6,434 nt of DNA from Candidatus Eiseniibacteriota bacterium (GCA_030639555.1 DAOWCM010000127.1:1-6434), one strand, 5' to 3'. Shown: positions 1 through 5,915, counted from the stretch's first letter. Numbers and translations: made by a program. The notes: a model not told the origin generated them from the letters alone.

Positions 1-2307
1 AGCCTCGGGGCCACACGAGACGTCGTCGCGGTCGAGTCGGCTCTCGGCAATCTGTGTCGGGTCAGACGCGACTGGAAGGGCGCACGGGACTACTTCACGC
101 GCGCGCTCCGGACGAGCCAAGAGGAAGGATACCGTCGCGCAGAGGCCCTCGCGTTCGAGTTCCTCGGAGATCTCGAGAAGGACCGGGGGCATTTCGAGGA
201 GGCGCTGAAAGCGCTCAACCAGGCCCTCGCGTGTGCACACAGGCTGTCGTCCATGAGCGACACCATCGGCGAAGTGCGCAGGCGGAGGGCCGAGGTGTAC
301 GTCGCACTCGGGCGGCTCGATGACGCAGAACGGGACTGCACGGCAGCGCTCGATCTCTGCCGGCGTATCGGCGACAAGCTGGAAGAAGGCGCGACTCTGA
401 GAGTTCTGTCCGCCGTCTCATACTTGAGAGGCAGGCGCTCGGACGCCCAGGTGCTCTCCGCGCGAGCGGAACGCGTCCAGACTCGGACCGGAGAGTTTTT
501 CGAACTCGCAATGACCGCTCTGACGGACGGCGCGGGGATGCGCCACTCCGGCCCGGTTGACGAGGCCGTGCTGGACATCATCGAGTCAAGACTCTACACG
601 GCCGAGCAGCTCTTCGAGAGGATTGGCGCTCCCTACTGGGTGGCGCGGTGCTCTCTCGAGAGGGCCAGGGCACTGCACGCGGCCGGTCGCCGCGGGCGCT
701 GCCGCGTCTGGCTGGAGAAGGCGCGCCCTGAGCTCGAGCGGGTCCGCGACGACGCCGGCCTGACCGAGCTGACGGCGCTGCAGCGCGAGATCGATGCCGA
801 GCTCGCGGAGAGCGCCACGTCGCGGCCGGGCAGATACTCCATTCTTGCGGAAGCCTCACTCCATCTCCGGACCAGCGACGGGGACCCCGCCGTTCTGCAC
901 GGGGCCGCAACGGCCGTGGCGGACGAAGTGCGCGCCGACCGCGTCGTGGTCTTCCGGCAGGAGCCGGATGCGCACCTGCAGGTCGTAACTTCGGTCGGAC
1001 GAACCGGGAGGCGACTGGCTGAGGTAAGACGGCTCGTCCGTTCGGTGACAGGGGACGAAGGGTTGAGCAGACCGTACGTTGCGGCTGCGGGAGCCGGGCC
1101 CGGCGGGCCGATCTCGCCGCGACTTGCGGCGGTCGCGCTGATTCCGGTAGAAGTAGATCCGGCGACAGGCACGACGCTCCTTCTGTACGCCGACCGCCTC
1201 AACAATGATGGGGCCGCCGCGTTCACCGAGGTGGATATCGAGTTCCTCGGCGCGTCGGCAAGGTTGCTTGCAGACGTGCTTTGGCGCGGTGCAACGCGCG
1301 TGTTCGGGCACTCGCTCGGCACCGAGGACGAGGACAACGAGCCCGGTTTCCCGCGGGGATTCATCACGCGGGACCTGGTCACGACGAACGTGCTTGCGAG
1401 TGTCGGCCGTCTGTGCGACAGCACCATTCCGATCCTGATGCTGGGTGAGTCCGGTGTGGGCAAGGATATCCTCGCCCGGGCCATCCACGAGAGCAGCTCG
1501 AGAACAGGGCGCCTCGTCGTTCTGAACTCGGGCGCGGTGCCGCCGAATCTACAGGAGAGCGAGCTCTTCGGGCACGTGAAGGGTGCGTTCACGGACGCGG
1601 ACCGTGACCGCGAGGGACTCATCGAAGCTGCTTCGGGCGGGACTCTCTTCCTGGACGAGATCGGCGAGATGAGTGCCGAGCTGCAGGTGAAGCTGCTGAG
1701 GTTCCTGCAGAGCGGCGAGTACAGGCGGGTGGGGGACAGCTCCATCCGGACGAGCAACGCTAGGGTCATATCGGCCACCAACAAAGATCTCCGTGCCGAC
1801 GTGCTCGAGGGCGCGTTCCGGCGCGATCTATTCTACAGGCTGAGCGCGTTCACCGTGGAGATCCCGCCGCTGCGCGAGCGGCCCTGCGACATCGTTCCCC
1901 TGATGCGCCACTTCCTTGTGACCTACGCGGAGCTCGAGGGGAAGGACGTGCGGGGTTTCTCGGATGAGGTCGTGGCGCTGTTCCAGCACTACGATTGGCG
2001 AGGCAACAACGTCCGCGAACTCGAGAACGAGGTCCGCAGGTGTGTCGCACTGTGCGCGGACGGTGATCGGATCAGCCTCGACCAGGTGCGTCCCGAGCTT
2101 CTGGCCATGCGGGGGGCCGTTCTGGCCTCGGGCAGAGCCGCGCCGGGCGACATGTTCTCCCTCAAGGACGAAGTGGAAGCGCTCGAGCAGAGCCGCATCC
2201 GTGAGGCGCTGGACCGACACGCACAAAGCAAGCAGGACGCCGCGCACTACCTGGGTCTGTCGCGGACCGGGCTCTACACCAAGATGAAGAAGTACCGGCT
2301 GAAGTGA
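1..2307 (+). CDS. TPR-GAF-sigma54 activator (AAA+/Fis HTH), 5' end missing
   Basis: The frame is open from base 1 to the TGA at 2305, giving at least 768 residues, so the real start lies before the window and the internal ATG at 253 sits inside the TPR region. Order of domains: TPR-like helix pairs at about residues 10-165 (for example YVALGRLDDAERDCTAALDL), a GAF-like sensor at about 281-435, a sigma54-type AAA+ ATPase at about 455-690 and a Fis-type HTH at about 728-768. Visible motifs are Walker A GESGVGKD (482-489), ESELFGHVKGAFTDA ending at 533, Walker B FLDE (550-553), the arginine-finger region FRRDLFYRL (606-614) and sensor II NVREL (670-674). Such proteins hydrolyse ATP to open sigma54 promoter complexes. 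There is no receiver domain, so control probably comes from protein or small-ligand binding to TPR/GAF. The fifth residue of the GAFTGA loop is Asp. A good sigma54 promoter lies about 330 bp downstream. Confidence 0.95.
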   Translation, partial: SLGATRDVVAVESALGNLCRVRRDWKGARDYFTRALRTSQEEGYRRAEALAFEFLGDLEKDRGHFEEALKALNQALACAHRLSSMSDTIGEVRRRRAEVYVALGRLDDAERDCTAALDLCRRIGDKLEEGATLRVLSAVSYLRGRRSDAQVLSARAERVQTRTGEFFELAMTALTDGAGMRHSGPVDEAVLDIIESRLYTAEQLFERIGAPYWVARCSLERARALHAAGRRGRCRVWLEKARPELERVRDDAGLTELTALQREIDAELAESATSRPGRYSILAEASLHLRTSDGDPAVLHGAATAVADEVRADRVVVFRQEPDAHLQVVTSVGRTGRRLAEVRRLVRSVTGDEGLSRPYVAAAGAGPGGPISPRLAAVALIPVEVDPATGTTLLLYADRLNNDGAAAFTEVDIEFLGASARLLADVLWRGATRVFGHSLGTEDEDNEPGFPRGFITRDLVTTNVLASVGRLCDSTIPILMLGESGVGKDILARAIHESSSRTGRLVVLNSGAVPPNLQESELFGHVKGAFTDADRDREGLIEAASGGTLFLDEIGEMSAELQVKLLRFLQSGEYRRVGDSSIRTSNARVISATNKDLRADVLEGAFRRDLFYRLSAFTVEIPPLRERPCDIVPLMRHFLVTYAELEGKDVRGFSDEVVALFQHYDWRGNNVRELENEVRRCVALCADGDRISLDQVRPELLAMRGAVLASGRAAPGDMFSLKDEVEALEQSRIREALDRHAQSKQDAAHYLGLSRTGLYTKMKKYRLK

Positions 2308-2342
2308 GAGAGCCGGAGCGGTTCCTGCTTCCCCTGGCTCTC
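2308..2342 (+). terminator. Possible terminator hairpin after the activator gene
   Basis: GAGAGCC (2308-2314) pairs with GGCTCTC (2336-2342), a perfect 7-bp stem starting one base after the stop codon. GGAGC and GCTTCC inside can extend it with one bulge. No T-run follows, so it is not a classic intrinsic terminator. It could instead protect the 3' end or be chance. Confidence 0.35.
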
Positions 2343-2384
2343 AGCATCCCCCCGGCTCCAGACCATACCAGCTCCAGTGCATTC

Positions 2385-2399
2385 TCAACAGTTTGTTGA
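2385..2399. promoter_or_regulatory. Operator-like 15-bp perfect dyad
   Basis: TCAACA-GTT-TGTTGA is a perfect inverted repeat with 6-bp arms and a 3-bp centre, the size expected for an HTH dimer site. Its right arm overlaps a TTGACA hexamer (2396-2401), but no acceptable -10 lies at 16-18 bp from it. It is the first of several dyads, followed by ACGTCG/CGACGT at 2410-2427 and CCTGAC/GTCAGG at 2439-2469. Binding by the neighbouring activator is only an inference; the site lies about 270 bp upstream of the predicted sigma54 start point. Confidence 0.4.
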
Positions 2400-2569
2400 C
2401 ACTGGCATGACGTCGTGAATCCGACGTTCTGTCGCATTCCTGACGTTCGCGTAACCTCCGACAGTCAGGCAGGATAGGCGCACCTCGTGGCCGGGTGGTC
2501 CCGAGGGCTGTCGTGGATGCTCCGAAGAGCCCACAACACTGTATTAGGCACGAACACGCATCGCTCTCT

Positions 2570-2599
2570 AACCCCTTACAGTTGAAACACTTACAGCTG
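2570..2599 (+). repeat. 15-bp tandem direct repeat, candidate activator site
   Basis: AACCCCTTACAGTTG (2570-2584) is followed immediately by AAACACTTACAGCTG (2585-2599). The units match at 12 of 15 positions and share the core CTTACAG. The pair ends 38 bp before the -24 element of the sigma54 promoter, that is about -94 to -65 from the predicted start site, close to where enhancer-binding proteins often bind. The 15-bp period would place the copies on opposite faces of the helix. The region is more AT-rich than its surroundings. Confidence 0.5.
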
Positions 2600-2637
2600 G
2601 GAAGCGTCAGGCCCCCAGAGGGCGATCTGTGCGGTTC

Positions 2638-2652
2638 TGGCACGCTTCATGC
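2638..2652 (+). promoter_or_regulatory. Sigma54 (-24/-12) promoter
   Basis: TGGCACG at 2638-2644 matches the seven-base -24 consensus exactly. After the standard 4-base spacer (CTTC), ATGC at 2649-2652 gives the -12 element, with one mismatch to TTGC but the essential GC kept. The GG and GC dinucleotides are at the required spacing, and the start site is predicted near 2664. The gene immediately upstream encodes a sigma54 activator, and a tandem repeat that could be its binding site lies just upstream. What is transcribed is unclear, because no clear gene starts until 3287. Confidence 0.7.
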
Positions 2653-2717
2653 GATTCAAGGACGCAGAGCGCCCTTGCGCGGGGGTCGGTTCGCTCATCC
2701 ACAGAGTCTGATTTGCC

Positions 2718-2852
2718 GTGGAGGGCGCGTTCGAGGATAGACAGTCGGCCGGTCGTGTAGGAGCGACGGCCTGGCTGTGGCTGACGCGCTGGGAGCAGGA
2801 TGAAGCTGGAAGGAGGTGGTGCGGCAGGAGGAACCCGACCCGGCTCTGGTGA
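2718..2852 (+). CDS. Doubtful small ORF, 44 residues
   Basis: A GTG-started ORF of 44 codons ends at the TGA at 2850-2852. It begins about 54 nt downstream of the predicted sigma54 transcription start and lies wholly in the otherwise empty transcript. The product would be basic and Trp-rich in its second half (AWLWLTRW, then RRWCGRRNPTRLW). No ribosome-binding site precedes the GTG, and I recognise no family. It is listed only because it is the longest short frame correctly placed behind the sigma54 promoter; chance is the simpler explanation. Confidence 0.15.
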   Translation: MEGAFEDRQSAGRVGATAWLWLTRWEQDEAGRRWCGRRNPTRLW

Positions 2853-2877
2853 AGGGGTTCTCCAGCTGTTGGGTTAG
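2800..2877 (+). CDS. Doubtful small ORF, 25-residue Gly-rich peptide
   Basis: An ATG at 2800 is preceded by GGGAG (2791-2795, spacing 4) and opens a 25-codon frame ending in TAG at 2875-2877. The peptide begins MKLEGGGAAGGT and is rich in glycine. Inside it lies AAGGAGGTG (2810-2818), an almost perfect anti-16S complement, but no start codon follows that at a usable distance. It is too short and compositionally simple to trust. An alternative is that the purine-rich stretch belongs to a non-coding RNA. Confidence 0.15.
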   Translation: MKLEGGGAAGGTRPGSGEGVLQLLG

Positions 2878-2930
2878 CTACTGCAGAGTCCCCTCGAGTC
2901 CTTAACGACTTCGCGCCGTCCACTTGAGAC

Positions 2931-2956
2931 GGGGGCCTGCCCGCCAGCGGGCCTCC
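2931..2956 (+). terminator. GC-rich hairpin, possible terminator
   Basis: GGGGGCC (2931-2937) pairs with GGCCTCC (2950-2956) in a 7-bp stem with one G-U pair. An alternative internal stem is GCCCG (2939-2943) with CGGGC (2948-2952) around CCAG. No T-run follows. The hairpin lies between the sigma54 promoter and the downstream operon promoter, so it could end or attenuate the sigma54 transcript. Confidence 0.35.
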
Positions 2957-3075
2957 GGATCACAAGCAAGGCGGGGTGTCGATCCGACTCAGTTTCGCAC
3001 TGATGCTGACGGGCCCGCTGGCTCTTCGCTGTTCGCTCGGTAGGTGGTGTATTCCGTTTCGGGCAGCGGGGAAGC

Positions 3076-3144
3076 TGGCGGGCCTGTCGCGTTGTGTGGC
3101 GGGTCTGTCGCGTTGTGTGGCGGGCCTGTCGCGTTGTGTGGCGG
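3076..3144 (+). repeat. 21-bp tandem repeat, 3.3 copies
   Basis: A 21-bp unit starting TGGCGGGCCTGTCGC and ending GTTGTG occurs at 3076-3096, 3097-3117 and 3118-3138, followed by a partial copy TGGCGG at 3139-3144. Copy 2 differs from the others by a single C-to-T change. The period equals two turns of B-DNA, so any protein bound in each unit would sit on the same face. The array ends about 15 bp before the -35 of the operon promoter. It may be an operator array, or simply a recent slippage duplication. Confidence 0.9.
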
Positions 3145-3158
3145 CCCGAAGCCCAGGG

Positions 3159-3188
3159 CTGTCACACTCCTCCGCACTGTGGTATCCT
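3159..3188 (+). promoter_or_regulatory. Sigma70-type promoter for the three-gene operon
   Basis: CTGTCA (3159-3164) matches TTGACA at four of six positions. After 18 bp comes TATCCT (3183-3188), four of six to TATAAT, preceded by TG one base upstream (extended -10). The start site is predicted near 3195, leaving a leader of about 92 nt before the first gene. The tandem repeat lies directly upstream, which suggests regulation, though this is not shown. Confidence 0.5.
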
Positions 3189-3219
3189 CGCCTTCATTCC
3201 TGTGAGACCAGCCCCTGAC

Positions 3220-3235
3220 GGGCGGCGCCGGCGCG
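3220..3235. repeat. 16-bp GC repeat, copy 1 (operon leader)
   Basis: GGGCGGCGCCGGCGCG occurs here and again, identical, at 5874-5889 directly after the last gene of the operon. It contains the palindromes GGCGCC and GCGCCGGCGC. The two copies bracket the three-gene cassette in direct orientation. Confidence 0.55.
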
Positions 3236-3286
3236 TCGACCTCGGGAATTCACGTCAGGCAGCAGCGTGCCGCGGGGAGTGTGTCC

Positions 3287-3937
3287 GTGAAGGAATCCTA
3301 TCTTACGAGCCGGTCCTTCCTTCGCGAGGTCGAGGAACTCGTCTCGTGGTCGGCCGGGCTCGGGCGGGCGTCATTCACGCCGGGAGCGACGGCCCTTCTC
3401 GTGGTGGACATGCAGGGGTACTTCCTGGACCCGGCGTCTCACGCGTACCTTCCGAGCGCCGCGGATATCATTCCGGGCCTGGTCTCGCTCTCCAGGGCGT
3501 TCTGGAAGAGCGGCCTGCCGGTCATCTTCACCCGGCATCTGAACACCGAGGAGGACGCGGGGGCTTTGGGCTCATGGTGGAACGACCTCATTCGCGCCGA
3601 AGACCCGCTCAGTGAGATAACGCCGGCGCTGGATACGTCCATCGGCACGGTCTTGGAGAAGAGCCAGTACGACGCGTTCCACGGGACGGATCTGGAAGAC
3701 ACTCTGAGAGAACGCGGCGTGGAGCGTGTCGTAGTGACGGGTGTGGCGACTCATCTGTGTTGCGAGACCACCGCGCGCTCGGCCTTCGTTCGCGGTTTCG
3801 AGGTCACGTTTCCGGTCGACGGGACGGCCACGTACGACGAGCAGCACCACCTGGCGACCCTTCTGAATCTGACGCACGGCTTCGCCACGACGACGCGGGT
3901 CCGGGACTTGGTCGATGCAGTGGAGACGACACCGTGA
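3287..3937 (+). CDS. Isochorismatase-like cysteine hydrolase
   Basis: This encodes a 216-residue protein of the isochorismatase-like hydrolase superfamily, soluble and presumably cytoplasmic. The family uses an Asp-Lys-Cys triad, visible as D41 in LLVVDMQ, K125 in LEKSQYDAF and C158 in GVATHLCCETTAR; C159 is a second adjacent cysteine. The length is normal for the family. Members hydrolyse vinyl ethers, amides or ureido groups, and the true substrate is not predictable. I chose the GTG at 3287 because GGGGAG (3274-3279) lies 7 nt before it; the in-frame GTG at 3281 is only 1 nt from that site. It is the first gene of a translationally coupled operon, and its TGA overlaps the next start (GTGA). 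Its partners are a flavoprotein oxidoreductase and a radical SAM enzyme, which argues for a metabolic or modification pathway rather than siderophore synthesis; no isochorismate or nicotinamide genes are nearby. Confidence 0.92.
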   Translation: MKESYLTSRSFLREVEELVSWSAGLGRASFTPGATALLVVDMQGYFLDPASHAYLPSAADIIPGLVSLSRAFWKSGLPVIFTRHLNTEEDAGALGSWWNDLIRAEDPLSEITPALDTSIGTVLEKSQYDAFHGTDLEDTLRERGVERVVVTGVATHLCCETTARSAFVRGFEVTFPVDGTATYDEQHHLATLLNLTHGFATTTRVRDLVDAVETTP

Positions 3938-4902
3938 GAACCCTGGACACATTCGACGCGGGCATCATTGGAGCGGGGCCGGCGGGTATCGCGGCGGCCG
4001 TCCAGCTCGCGCGGCATGGCGTGCGGGCCGTCGTGTTCGAGAGGGAATCGACCGGCGGGCTGCTCCGCACGGCGTGGCGCGTCGAGAACTTCCCGGGATT
4101 TCCCGGTGGCATCTCTGGTCCTGCCCTCGCGGCAGTTCTCGACGAACAGCTTCGTGCGTCGGGGGCTCTGCTGGTCCGCGCGGAGGTTGCGTCACTGGAC
4201 CGCGAGGAGGAGTTCCTGATCGTCCGGACGGACGGGCGCGGCGTTCGATGCAGAGCCGTGATCGTGGCGTCCGGCACGCGTCCCCGCGGGGTGACAGATC
4301 CCGACATCGCGCCGGATGCGATGGACAGGGTCTTCCGGGAGGTGGATGAGCTTCGGGGTGTGAGAGGCGGACACGTCGCGGTCATCGGAGGCGGTGACGC
4401 CGCTTTTGACTACGCAATGAGCCTCTCGGAGAAGAACGATGTCACGGTTCTGGTCAGGGGGAACTCCACGCGCTGTCTGCCGATTCTTGCGACGAGAGCG
4501 CGGTCGCGCAAGCGCGTGACCGTGAGAATGCTGACCCGGATCACGGCGGTTGCTAAGGGATCAGGAGGGCGGCTGAGACTGACATCTCTGTCTGAGGGGG
4601 GGGACGGCGGGAGTGTGCGCGCAGATCTCGATGCCGATTATCTGGTCCTGGCGGTCGGAAGAGAGCCGGACGACGGATTTCTCTCCGAGGAGTTGCGCCG
4701 GGATGCTCCCACACTCGGGGAGCGGCGAGAGCTGCTCTTTGCGGGCGATGTCGTGAATGGAATTTTCCGTCAGGCGTCGATAGCCGCGGGTCAGGGCACG
4801 CACGCCGCGATGAAAGTGGCGGCGATGCTGCGGGAGAACGTCGGTGCAGGCGTCGGGTCTGAAGAGACGGGTGTGGCGGATTCGCAAGGGGAGTCGCGTT
4901 GA
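3934..4902 (+). CDS. FAD/NAD(P) oxidoreductase, thioredoxin-reductase fold, no CxxC
   Basis: This 322-residue protein has the two-dinucleotide-domain layout of the thioredoxin reductase/ferredoxin-NADP reductase superfamily. The N-terminal FAD site is GAGPAG (13-18), the NAD(P) site is GGGDAA (152-157), VASGTRPRG lies between them, and FAGDV (269-273) followed by RQASIAAGQGTHAA closes the FAD domain. In thioredoxin reductases a CxxC pair stands just before the second GxGxxG. Here that stretch is MDRVFREVDELRGVRGG with no cysteine, so it cannot act as a disulfide reductase by the usual mechanism. It more likely passes electrons from NAD(P)H to an acceptor such as ferredoxin, a quinone or a partner protein. 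The GTG at 3934 is chosen because it overlaps the previous stop (GTGA), has GGAG 8 nt upstream and leads straight into the FAD motif; a longer frame exists but runs inside the hydrolase gene. The likely partner is the radical SAM enzyme encoded next, which needs reducing equivalents. Confidence 0.92.
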   Translation: MRTLDTFDAGIIGAGPAGIAAAVQLARHGVRAVVFERESTGGLLRTAWRVENFPGFPGGISGPALAAVLDEQLRASGALLVRAEVASLDREEEFLIVRTDGRGVRCRAVIVASGTRPRGVTDPDIAPDAMDRVFREVDELRGVRGGHVAVIGGGDAAFDYAMSLSEKNDVTVLVRGNSTRCLPILATRARSRKRVTVRMLTRITAVAKGSGGRLRLTSLSEGGDGGSVRADLDADYLVLAVGREPDDGFLSEELRRDAPTLGERRELLFAGDVVNGIFRQASIAAGQGTHAAMKVAAMLRENVGAGVGSEETGVADSQGESR

Positions 4903-5873
4903 GAGTAGTCGCATCCACAGGCAGAGAAGACGTGGCCGTGGCCTACGTGGCCGAGACGGCCGGCGGCCGGCTCGTCGAGTTCACCGAGGCCGTCCAGCCG
5001 CCGTTGCCCCGGGAACAGAAGTGGGTCCTGATCGTCTCGAGCCTTTTCGGCTGCCCGGCGCGATGCGTCATCTGTGATGCCGGCGGCAGCTACAAGGGCA
5101 AGATGACCGCCGGGGAGATCTTCGAGCAGATTGACTTCCTTGTCGACGGGCGCTACCCGGACAGGCGCGTGCCGGCCGCTAAGTTCAAGATCCAGTTCGC
5201 GAGAGTGGGCGAGCCCTCGCTCAATCCGGCCGTGCTCGACGTACTGAATGAACTGCCGCGCCGCTACGACGCACCCGGGCTCCTGCCCGCGGTCTCGAGC
5301 ATCGCTCCCGTCGGGTGTGATGAGTTCTTCGAGCGGCTCCGGGACATCAAGGATCACCTTTACCCGAACGGGAGGTTCCAGCTCCAGTTCTCGATTCACA
5401 CGACAGATGAGTCGCTTCGCGACCGGTTGATCCCGATGAGGAAGTGGGGGTTCGACCGCATCGGCGACTACGGTTCCCGCTTCCGCGACTCCGGCGACCG
5501 CAAGGTCACGCTGAACTTCGCCCTCGCGCGTGGCGCACCTGTCGACCCCGACGTTCTGCTTCGCTGGTTCGATCCCTTGGATTTCCTCATCAAGATAACG
5601 CCGATCAATCCGACACACCGTGCGGTCATGAACGGCATCGTGTCCCACGTCGACCCGGGCAGGGAGGAAGCGGGCGTCGAGATCGAGCGCCTTCGCTCAG
5701 CGGGGTACGACGTACTCCTGAGCATCGGGGAGCTGGAGGAGAACCGGATCGGCAGCAACTGCGGGCAGTACATCCAGAGGCATCTGGAGGCGAAGAGGCA
5801 GCTCGGGGATGGGTACGCGTGCGTCGATGACGCCGCGATCGTCGCGCTGACGCCGGGCAGGTCGCACGAGTGA
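4899..5873 (+). CDS. RlmN/Cfr-like radical SAM protein with one catalytic Cys missing
   Basis: This 324-residue protein carries a CxxxCxxC [4Fe-4S]/SAM motif (C52, C56, C59, in GCPARCVICDAGG), a GEP motif (104-106) and RlmN-type stretches: VSS before the first cysteine, FSIHTTDESLRDRLIPM, and NCGQYI near the C-terminus. C288 in NCGQYI aligns with C355 of E. coli RlmN, the residue that carries the methyl group. The other RlmN catalytic cysteine, C118, lies seven residues before the cluster; here that place is Ile45 and no cysteine precedes the cluster. Only about 50 residues precede the cluster, against about 120 in RlmN, so most of the RNA-binding N-terminal domain is absent. It may therefore use another substrate or different chemistry. 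The TTG at 4899 overlaps the previous stop (TTGA), and AAGGGGAG (4886-4893) stands 5 nt upstream. It is the last gene of the operon. A standard RlmN is unlikely; family membership is confident, function is not. Confidence 0.88.
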   Translation: MRVVASTGREDVAVAYVAETAGGRLVEFTEAVQPPLPREQKWVLIVSSLFGCPARCVICDAGGSYKGKMTAGEIFEQIDFLVDGRYPDRRVPAAKFKIQFARVGEPSLNPAVLDVLNELPRRYDAPGLLPAVSSIAPVGCDEFFERLRDIKDHLYPNGRFQLQFSIHTTDESLRDRLIPMRKWGFDRIGDYGSRFRDSGDRKVTLNFALARGAPVDPDVLLRWFDPLDFLIKITPINPTHRAVMNGIVSHVDPGREEAGVEIERLRSAGYDVLLSIGELEENRIGSNCGQYIQRHLEAKRQLGDGYACVDDAAIVALTPGRSHE

Positions 5874-5889
5874 GGGCGGCGCCGGCGCG
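5874..5889. repeat. 16-bp GC repeat, copy 2 (after the operon)
   Basis: This is identical to 3220-3235, in the same orientation, and begins at the base after the TGA of the radical SAM gene. Confidence 0.55.
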
Positions 5890-5915
5890 GCGCCCTGGAA
5901 TAGACTCGGTCCAGG
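5878..5915 (+). terminator. Tandem hairpins between operon and NfeD gene
   Basis: GGCGCC (5878-5883) can pair with GGCGCC (5889-5894) around a 5-nt loop. CCTGGA (5894-5899) can pair with TCCAGG (5910-5915) around a 10-nt loop. The stems meet at base 5894. There is no T-run, so termination is plausible but unproven, and they could instead separate expression of the operon from nfeD. No clear promoter was found before 5943. Confidence 0.4.

Larger units (their letters stand above)
2664..2956 (+). ncRNA. Possible sigma54-driven RNA
   Basis: If the promoter at 2638-2652 is active, transcription begins near 2664 and meets a strong GC-rich hairpin at 2931-2956, giving an RNA of about 290 nt. No ORF in this stretch has both a convincing start signal and a recognisable product, so a regulatory RNA or an RNA with a very small peptide is the best reading. 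The boundaries are inferred only from the promoter and hairpin, and read-through into the operon at 3287 is an alternative. Confidence 0.25.

Noticed and set aside
2396..2424. Perfect TTGACA hexamer as a sigma70 promoter
   Set aside because: At 16-18 bp spacing the bases are AATCCG, ATCCGA or TCCGAC, none resembling TATAAT; the hexamer overlaps a dyad instead.
2495..2740. 81-codon frame in the intergenic region
   Set aside because: It has no ribosome-binding site, a low-complexity product with no recognisable motif, and spans the -24/-12 promoter.
2591..2923. 110-codon frame on the minus strand
   Set aside because: It has no domain, no start signal, and composition expected of a chance open frame in GC-rich DNA; it overlaps the sigma54 promoter.
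3076..3144. CRISPR array
   Set aside because: The 21-bp units abut with no spacers, and no cas gene is present.
2976..3218. 80-codon frame with a repeated GLSRCVA heptad
   Set aside because: The protein repeat is only the 21-bp DNA repeat read in frame, and the frame runs through the operon promoter.
3757..3933. N-terminal extension of the oxidoreductase
   Set aside because: It lies inside the hydrolase gene in another frame; the GTG at 3934 has a ribosome-binding site and leads directly into the FAD motif.
4899..5873. Standard RlmN 23S rRNA/tRNA methyltransferase
   Set aside because: Ile replaces the C118-type cysteine and most of the N-terminal domain is missing, so the rlmN symbol is not justified.
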